A stretch of DNA of 10,737 nucleotides from Bacillota bacterium (GTDB taxonomy: Bacteria > Bacillota > Desulfotomaculia > Desulfotomaculales > Desulfallaceae). The position numbers and the translations under genes were made by a program. The notes beneath the pieces are model-generated. The model did no database searches and was not told the origin of the DNA. It saw only the letters and a program-made list of their open reading frames with translations. Position 1 is the stretch's first letter. Each line of letters starts with the position of its first letter. This document shows, piece by piece, positions 6,005 to 10,737 of this stretch. The stretch spans positions 1 through 10,737 of the forward strand of contig WQUS01000244.1 in NCBI GenBank assembly GCA_009781965.1. The letters run 5' to 3'.

Positions 6005-8842
6005 GTGACCATTCAGGAAGTACGGGTGACCAACCTGCCCCAGGTGAATGATCCCGGGGGAGACGGATTATTGCACACTATTAAAACTTTTCTGGCCATC
6101 CCCAGCGTCAGCCGGATCGCCACCGCCAGGGTGTACCGCTTTGAGGGCATCACCGCCGCCGACGCCGCATTGCTGGCGCAAAACTTACTGGCTGAATCCA
6201 TTTTCCAACGGTATACGGTAAACCAGCCGATTATTGAAAATGCCGCCAAATTGGTGGAAGTAGCCTACAAGCCCGGCGTCATGAATCCTGAAGCAAGCTC
6301 TATCATGAAGGCCGCCGCCGATTTGGGCATCAGCAATTTGTTAGCCGCCGATTCCAGCACCGAGTACGGATTTTTTGGCGCCGTGACCGATGCGGAAATG
6401 GCCGTTATTATCAGCCGGCTGCTGGTCAACGAAACGGTGGAGCGGGTGGTCACGGAAAAACCAGCCACCTTACTCATCAGCGGCAGCCCCGCCGCCACCA
6501 GGATCATCCCCATCCGGGCCATGGACGACGACGTCCTGATGGCCATCAGCAAAGACAGCCTTTTTTTAAATCTGACGGAAATGCGGACCATTAAAGAATA
6601 TTTCACCGCCCTGGATCGGGATCCCACCGATTGCGAAGTGGAAACCCTGGCCCAAACCTGGTCGGAACATTGCGGGCACAAAACCTTTTGCGCCCAGCTC
6701 ATTGTCGACGGACGCCCCAAAGAACCGCTTTTGAAACGACTGCAGGACGCCACCGCTCAAGCAGCCCATCCGCTGGTTTTATCAGCCTTTGTGGACAACT
6801 CCGGGGTGATGGCCCTGTATGACGGCCTGGCCATCTGCGGCAAAGTGGAAACCCACAACTCGCCGTCGGCCATCGAACCTTACGGCGGCGCCATGACCGG
6901 CAGCGGGGGAGTGTTCAGAGACATTATGGGCACCGGCAAAGGCGCCCGGGTGATTGCCTCTACCGATATCTTCTGTTTCGGACCGCCGGACATGCCGGCG
7001 GCGGAAGTACCGGAAGGATGCCTGCATCCCCGCTACCTGCTGCAGCGGGTGGTAGCCGGCGTGCGCGATTACGGCAACCGGATGGGCATCCCCACCAACA
7101 ACGGCTCGCTGCACTTTCACCGGGACTTCCGGGCCAAGCCCACCATTATTGTGGGCGCTTATGGCCTCATCCCGGTCAAAGACGCGCAAAAGGGCCGGCC
7201 CCAAAAAGGGGATATCGCTGTCGTGGTTGGAGGCCGCACCGGCCGGGACGGGATCCATGGCGCCACTTTCTCCAGCGGCGAAATGACCCACCGCACCATG
7301 GACGTTAACGCCAGCGCGGTACAGATCGGTCATGCCATCGAGGAAAAGCGCATGAGCGACGCCCTTTTACAGGCCCGGGACGAGGAACTGATTCGGGCCG
7401 TCACAGACTGCGGCGCCGGCGGATTCGCCTCCGCCTTCGGCGAAATGGGCGCAGACAGCGGGGTTAAAATCCACCTGGACTTGGCCCCGGTTAAATATCC
7501 CGGTCTGGCGCCCTGGGAAATATGGCTCTCCGAAAGCCAGGAGCGGATGGCCCTGGCCGTGGCCCCCGAGCACCTGGACCGGCTGCTGGCTATTTGCCGC
7601 TCATATAATGTGGAAGCCACCGCAGTGGGCGAATTTACCGGTACCGGGCGTTTGGAAGTATTGTACCGACAAGACCCGGTCTGCACCTTAGAGATGGAAT
7701 TTTTGCACCACGGCCTGCCCAAACGGATCATGTTTGCCACCGGCAAACAAAGGGAAGAACAGGAGTTTGAGCCGGGCCCGCCCGCCGACTGGGGCCGAAC
7801 CTGCGCCGCCGTTATGGGCCATTTAAACGTGTGTTCCAAAGAAGTAATCGCCCGGGTTTACGACCATGGGGTCCAGGGCAGCAACGTGCTGCCGCCTTTC
7901 GGCGGTTTGACGGGCAGCGCCCCCAACGACGCCGTAGTGCTGGCGCCGGCGCCGGGCAAGCAATATGGCCTGGTCATCGCCCACGGCTTAAACCCGGCTC
8001 TTAACCAAATCGACCCTTACGCCGGCAGTATTTGGGCAGCCACCGAAGCTGTCTCCAACGCGGCAGCCACCGGCGCCGATCCGGCGGACCTGGTCTTGAT
8101 CGACAATTTTATCTGGCCTTACCCGGACGAAGAATCACTTTACGATTTGGATCAGGCTGTGGACGCCTGCCGCGACTTTGTACAGGCCACCGGCATGCCG
8201 TTTATCTCCGGCAAAGACAGTCTCTCCAGCACTTACCGTTCCCGGGACGGTGCAGTAATCAAAATACCGCCGGTCCTTTGCGTATCCTGTTTCGGCCGCC
8301 TACCGGACGTCACCGCCACAATATCCGCGGATATCAAAGGCCCGGGCAGCACCCTGGTACTGGTGGGTAAGCGGGACATCAGCCACATGGGAGGCTCCGC
8401 CTACTTTGACCTCACCGGCGCCTGCTCGCCCCAAGTGCCACAGGTGGACCTGAAGGCACTGCCGGCGGTTCTGAAAGCCATCCATCTGGGCTGCCAACAA
8501 GGCGCCATCCTGGCCTGTCACGACGTCAGCGAGGGAGGCCTCTTAACCGCCCTGGCCGAAATGTGCTTCGGCGGCGCGGCGGGAGCGGAAATTACCATCC
8601 CTGAAGGGCACCGGGCCGACTATTTTCTGTTCAACGAAACCACCGGCTGTTTCCTGGCGGAAGTGACCAGCGAAGCTGCAGCCGGGGAACTGTTCGCCGG
8701 CGTCCCGCACCTGGTGCTGGGCACTGCCGATAGCAGCCGGATGATTACCATCCGGCAGGGAGGAGCTAAGTTGTTTCAAATAGACACGGCCACACTGTTT
8801 GAGGCCTGGCGCAAACCAATGGGGGAGGTGTTCGGAGCATGA
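6005..8842 (+). CDS. purL: Phosphoribosylformylglycinamidine synthase, synthetase subunit with N-terminal PurS-like domain
   Basis: The enzyme uses ATP and ammonia to turn FGAR into FGAM, step four of purine synthesis, in the cytoplasm. With GTG 6005 as start it has 945 residues; GTG 5996 would give 948. Residue numbers below use 5996. The first roughly 90 residues look like a fused PurS-type domain, followed by a linker. SEHCGHKTF carries the conserved histidines H225 and H228. Next come KVETHNSPSA (283-292), GGRTGRDGIHGATF from 412 and DCGAGGFASAFGEMG, then the second AIRS half with SGKDSLSS (738-745) and HDVSEGG (842-848). Small Bacillus-type PurL has about 740 residues and needs separate PurS; the E. 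coli enzyme has about 1295 with the glutaminase fused. Here the PurS-like part is fused but the glutaminase is separate, in the next gene, which overlaps by 4 bp (ATGA). No purine riboswitch or PurR box is seen upstream. Confidence 0.97.
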   Translation: MTIQEVRVTNLPQVNDPGGDGLLHTIKTFLAIPSVSRIATARVYRFEGITAADAALLAQNLLAESIFQRYTVNQPIIENAAKLVEVAYKPGVMNPEASSIMKAAADLGISNLLAADSSTEYGFFGAVTDAEMAVIISRLLVNETVERVVTEKPATLLISGSPAATRIIPIRAMDDDVLMAISKDSLFLNLTEMRTIKEYFTALDRDPTDCEVETLAQTWSEHCGHKTFCAQLIVDGRPKEPLLKRLQDATAQAAHPLVLSAFVDNSGVMALYDGLAICGKVETHNSPSAIEPYGGAMTGSGGVFRDIMGTGKGARVIASTDIFCFGPPDMPAAEVPEGCLHPRYLLQRVVAGVRDYGNRMGIPTNNGSLHFHRDFRAKPTIIVGAYGLIPVKDAQKGRPQKGDIAVVVGGRTGRDGIHGATFSSGEMTHRTMDVNASAVQIGHAIEEKRMSDALLQARDEELIRAVTDCGAGGFASAFGEMGADSGVKIHLDLAPVKYPGLAPWEIWLSESQERMALAVAPEHLDRLLAICRSYNVEATAVGEFTGTGRLEVLYRQDPVCTLEMEFLHHGLPKRIMFATGKQREEQEFEPGPPADWGRTCAAVMGHLNVCSKEVIARVYDHGVQGSNVLPPFGGLTGSAPNDAVVLAPAPGKQYGLVIAHGLNPALNQIDPYAGSIWAATEAVSNAAATGADPADLVLIDNFIWPYPDEESLYDLDQAVDACRDFVQATGMPFISGKDSLSSTYRSRDGAVIKIPPVLCVSCFGRLPDVTATISADIKGPGSTLVLVGKRDISHMGGSAYFDLTGACSPQVPQVDLKALPAVLKAIHLGCQQGAILACHDVSEGGLLTALAEMCFGGAAGAEITIPEGHRADYFLFNETTGCFLAEVTSEAAAGELFAGVPHLVLGTADSSRMITIRQGGAKLFQIDTATLFEAWRKPMGEVFGA

Positions 8843-9621
8843 AACCGCTGGTATGTATTTTGCGGACAGACGGCACCAACTGTGATCTGGAAACCTATGC
8901 CGCCTTTGCGAAGGCCGGGGCCAAGTGCGAGATGGTCCACGTCAACCAACTGCGCTCAGGGGCTCAAAAGCTGTCCGATTATCAAATCCTGGCCATCCCC
9001 GGCGGCTTTTCCTACGGGGACGATATCCACTCGGGCAAGATTCTGTCCGTGGAACTGACTTCTTTTCTGAAGGAGCAGCTAAACAGCTTTGTCAGCGCCG
9101 GCAAGCCGGTCATCGGCATCTGTAACGGATTCCAGGTCCTGGTGCGCACCGGTTTGCTGCCCAGGGGAGAACTGGGCGTCATCAGCGCCACCTTGATGCA
9201 TAACGACAGCGGACATTTTGAATGCCGGTGGGTCGACCTGCTGGTAGAAAAAACAAACTGCCTCTTTACCCGCGGCCTGGAAGAAAGGGTACTGCAATAC
9301 CAGGTGGCCCACGGCGAAGGAAAGTTCTACACCAGCCAGGAAACCCTGGCGGCCATTGAAAACAACAGCCAGGTGGTGTTCCGCTACGCCGATCCGGCCA
9401 CGGTTCAACCAACCATGGCCTATCCGCTCAACCCCAACGGCTCGCTGCAGGCCATCGCCGGCGTCTGCGACAACACCGGACTGGTGCTGGGATTAATGCC
9501 CCATCCCGAGCGTTTCATGGAACCGTACCACCATCCCAACTGGCGCCGGACCGGTTTTACGGAGCCCCACGGCCTGCCGTTGTTCCGCAACGCGGTGGAA
9601 TACGCCGCCAAGAGTTTGTAA
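8839..9621 (+). CDS. purQ: Phosphoribosylformylglycinamidine synthase, glutaminase subunit
   Basis: PurQ hydrolyses glutamine and passes the ammonia to PurL. This 260-residue class I glutamine amidotransferase has the full triad: Cys95 in GICNGFQVLV, and His222 and Glu224 in MPHPERF. The early motif IPGGFSYGDDIHSGKI forms the oxyanion-side loop region. The ATG at 8839 overlaps the purL stop as ATGA, with GGAGG at 8824-8828 ten bases ahead, which indicates translational coupling and equal production of both subunits. It is somewhat longer than Bacillus-type PurQ (about 230) and resembles the C-terminal glutaminase domain of large fused PurL proteins, ending in HGLPLFRNAVEYA. This fits a clade-II type PurL that is encoded as two chains. 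Confidence in function and start is high. Confidence 0.97.
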   Translation: MKPLVCILRTDGTNCDLETYAAFAKAGAKCEMVHVNQLRSGAQKLSDYQILAIPGGFSYGDDIHSGKILSVELTSFLKEQLNSFVSAGKPVIGICNGFQVLVRTGLLPRGELGVISATLMHNDSGHFECRWVDLLVEKTNCLFTRGLEERVLQYQVAHGEGKFYTSQETLAAIENNSQVVFRYADPATVQPTMAYPLNPNGSLQAIAGVCDNTGLVLGLMPHPERFMEPYHHPNWRRTGFTEPHGLPLFRNAVEYAAKSL

Positions 9622-9635
9622 AGGATTGATGTACC

Positions 9636-10094
9636 TTGCTGATCCGCAAAGCCAAAATCACCGATGTGGAAACCATCCACCGGTTTATCACTCATTTCGC
9701 CGAGCAGGACCTGATGCTGGGCCGTTCGCGTTCATCATTATACGAATGTATCCGGGAATTCATGGTGGCGGAAAGCGATGGCCAGATTGTGGGGGTGGGC
9801 TCGCTCCATGTAATCTGGGAGGATCTGGCGGAAATTCGCGCCCTGGCTGTTGATGACAGCTATCAGAAGCGCGGTATCGGGCGCGGGCTGGTAGACGCGT
9901 TCCTGGCCGAAGCCGTGGATCTGGAGATCCCTTTGGTGTTCGCCCTCACCTACCGGGCGCCGTTTTTCGTCAAGTGCGGCTTTTCCACCATTCCCAAGGA
10001 GAACCTGCCCCAAAAGGTCTGGAAGGAATGTATCAACTGTCCCAAATTCCCCAATTGCGAGGAAGTAGCGGTAATCAAGGATCTAGGGCTCTAG
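9636..10094 (+). CDS. argA: GNAT N-acetyltransferase, short-form N-acetylglutamate synthase (ArgA-like)
   Basis: The 152-residue protein is a single GNAT domain. It carries the beta-strand LAEIRALAVDDSYQ and the acetyl-CoA loop QKRGIGRG at residues 77-84, and then VFALTYRAPFFVKCGF. The order and the C-terminal tail KVWKECINCPKFPNC match the short N-acetylglutamate synthases that make the first arginine intermediate from glutamate and acetyl-CoA in many clostridia and deltaproteobacteria. The amino-acid kinase domain of long ArgA is absent, as usual in this form. Cys132, Cys135 and Cys141 are spaced C-x2-C-x5-C and could bind metal or form a sensor, which is inference. The TTG start at 9636 is 14 bp after purQ with AAAGGA ten bases ahead, so it is almost certainly cotranscribed with purLQ. 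Another GNAT substrate cannot be excluded. Confidence 0.82.
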   Translation: MLIRKAKITDVETIHRFITHFAEQDLMLGRSRSSLYECIREFMVAESDGQIVGVGSLHVIWEDLAEIRALAVDDSYQKRGIGRGLVDAFLAEAVDLEIPLVFALTYRAPFFVKCGFSTIPKENLPQKVWKECINCPKFPNCEEVAVIKDLGL

Positions 10095-10234
10095 CAGCGT
10101 AAAATGGCAATAAGTTTTAGCGACTATTGATATGGCCGTTTCCAACTGTATAGTCAGTTAGAAGAATGAAATTCGCCATTAATTTCCTTATTTCTGCCCG
10201 GCTAATGTAAATAATAAAGGATGTGGCGGCGGCG
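10095..10234. other. Short gap between convergent genes
   Basis: Only one weak feature is visible: the inverted pair GAAATT/AATTTC at 10168-10173 and 10181-10186 with a seven-base spacer. It is AT-only in large part and has no T run after it, so I do not call it a terminator. No gene is seen. Confidence 0.5.
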
Positions 10235-10459
10235 TCATCTTTCGTGTTCGGGGCTCTCGGCCTTTTGCCGCTGTTCTTCCTGCATGGCAATTATTTTGTC
10301 CAGCCTTTCTATAATTCTCTCTTCCCGGTCTGCCTGCCGCGCATGCCACTGAGCTGTTCTTTTCGGTCTGATCAATAAAAAGTAGACGATTGAGTAGATC
10401 AACAGGAGAAGAATTAAGAAATTAATCATTTGCGCTGCTAAAGTAGCATTCAAGCCCAT
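10235..10459 (-). CDS. Small single-pass membrane protein with charged coiled-coil tail (74 aa)
   Basis: The 74-residue product has one hydrophobic segment (about residues 11-30, INFLILLLLIYSIVYFLLI), then a basic patch (RPKRTAQWHAR). A strongly charged, heptad-like helix follows to the end (EERIIERLDKIIAMQEEQRQ). Topology is probably N-out with a cytoplasmic coiled coil, by the positive-inside rule. The ATG at 10459 has GAGAGG six bases upstream, a good site. The N-terminus resembles those of YajC (FLLIRP) and of F0 subunit b (LNATLxxQxINF), but the protein is too short for either and lacks their other domains, so I leave it unnamed. It is convergent with the argA-like gene and separated from it by 140 bp without a clear terminator. 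A TATAAG-like -10 lies near 10482-10487 on the minus strand; no -35 is obvious. Confidence 0.7.
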   Translation of the reverse strand: MGLNATLAAQMINFLILLLLIYSIVYFLLIRPKRTAQWHARQADREERIIERLDKIIAMQEEQRQKAESPEHER

Positions 10460-10506
10460 TCCCTGCCTCTCTTTAAGTACTTATACGAACTTAATTGATG
10501 GCCTCT

Positions 10507-10567
10507 TTTCCCCGGAGCATTCGTCATGCTGGTTAAATATTCCTCTAAAATATTCCTCTCCGGGAAA
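10507..10567. repeat. Inverted and direct short repeats upstream of the small membrane gene
   Basis: TTTCCCCGGAG at 10507-10517 is nearly the reverse complement of CTCCGGGAAA at 10558-10567 (one base missing). Between the arms lie a small hairpin, AGCAT/ATGCT with a five-base loop (10516-10530), and two copies of AAATATTCCTCT at 10535-10546 and 10548-10559. All of this is upstream of the minus-strand membrane gene, so a regulatory or structural role is possible, but nothing shows which. Confidence 0.6.
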
Positions 10568-10581
10568 TACCTTTTTTGGGG

Positions 10582-10632
10582 AGTAACGCTCAGTGAACAG
10601 TAACCAAAGAACGTTACTGGTCACACGTTACT
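10582..10632. repeat. Hairpin built from element-end motifs, next to element copy 2
   Basis: CAGTAAC (10598-10604) pairs with GTTACTG (10613-10619) around the eight-base loop CAAAGAAC. Beyond one mismatch, GTGA (10593-10596) pairs with TCAC (10621-10624). After a small internal loop, AGTAACG (10582-10588) pairs with CGTTACT (10626-10632). This gives about 18 pairs. The left arm contains a full element end (TGAACAGTAAC, 10594-10604), and the right arm runs into the start of copy 2. It may be the leftover end of a further element copy. Confidence 0.75.
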
Positions 10633-10737
10633 GTTCAGCACCATCCGGCCCGTAAAGTTATTAACCGTGCGCTCATACTCTTCGAGAAATCGCTTACGGT
10701 TAATAACTTTACGGGCCTGGGCTACGGGTACTAACAA
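10627..10737 (-). mobile_element. MITE-like palindromic element, copy 2 (inverted, cut by window end)
   Basis: This copy starts with the same GTTACTGTTCA end (10627-10637) and, read on the minus strand, matches copy 1 at 5678-5796 over nearly its whole length. The inner stem is perfect here: the 22 bases at 10647-10668 are the exact reverse complement of 10696-10717. The 27-base loop at 10669-10695 equals the complement of the copy 1 loop at 26 of 27 positions. The window ends before the expected closing TGAACAGTAAC. With copy 1 it brackets 4.8 kb holding purL, purQ, the argA-like gene and the small membrane gene. Confidence 0.85.

Noticed and set aside
6782..7333. Long minus-strand frame of 183 codons inside purL
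   Set aside because: It is a shadow of the GC-rich purL codons, has no ribosome binding site and a low-complexity Gly/Ala/His-rich product.
7330..7839. Minus-strand frame of 169 codons inside purL
   Set aside because: Shadow frame opposite conserved purL motifs, with no supporting signals.
10235..10459. YajC or ATP synthase subunit b
   Set aside because: Only the N-terminal membrane segment is reminiscent; length, remaining domain and gene neighbours do not fit either.

Overview
The window looks chromosomal and comes from a Gram-positive-lineage bacterium of the Bacillota, probably a Clostridia or Negativicutes type. This rests on the strong GGAGG ribosome binding sites, frequent GTG/TTG starts, the BlaI/M56 regulator pair, a large clade-II-like PurL next to a separate PurQ, and a short-form ArgA. 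The genus is not resolved.

Layout, left to right. (1) 1-2980: the 3' part of a BlaI-type repressor overlaps a very large BlaR1-like M56 membrane metalloprotease. Together they form a signal-sensing pair whose sensor half does not look like a beta-lactam-binding domain. (2) 2999-4150: a MidA/NDUFAF7-family SAM methyltransferase starts 18 bp downstream on the same strand. (3) 4151-4720: a gap that is not empty. It holds an overlooked small hydrophilic ORF with a near-perfect ribosome binding site, a 15-bp tandem duplication, a nested palindromic structure and a promoter-like site. (4) 4721-5664: a DUF456 membrane protein and ribonuclease HI converge, and their stop codons overlap. (5) 5671-5995: a 119-bp MITE-like palindromic element abuts the rnhA ribosome binding site and is followed by a possible gene remnant. 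(6) 6005-10094: purL, purQ and an ArgA-like acetyltransferase form a tight operon, with a 4-bp overlap and then a 14-bp gap. (7) 10095-10737: a small single-pass membrane protein lies on the minus strand, then a repeat-rich tail ends in a second, inverted copy of the element that is cut by the window edge.

Functionally, PurL and PurQ together make FGAM synthase, the fourth step of purine synthesis: PurQ frees ammonia from glutamine and PurL uses it with ATP to convert FGAR to FGAM. The third gene of that run probably makes N-acetylglutamate, the first step of arginine synthesis, which also starts from the glutamate pool.

The strongest unexplained signal is the element pair at 5678-5796 and 10627-10737. 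The two copies lie in opposite orientation, share 11-bp ends and keep 26 of 27 loop bases. Their stems differ, but at three positions both partners changed so that pairing is kept. That pattern points to a folded DNA or RNA structure kept by selection or by arm-templated repair. No transposase, CRISPR array, RNA gene or complete new system is visible in the window.
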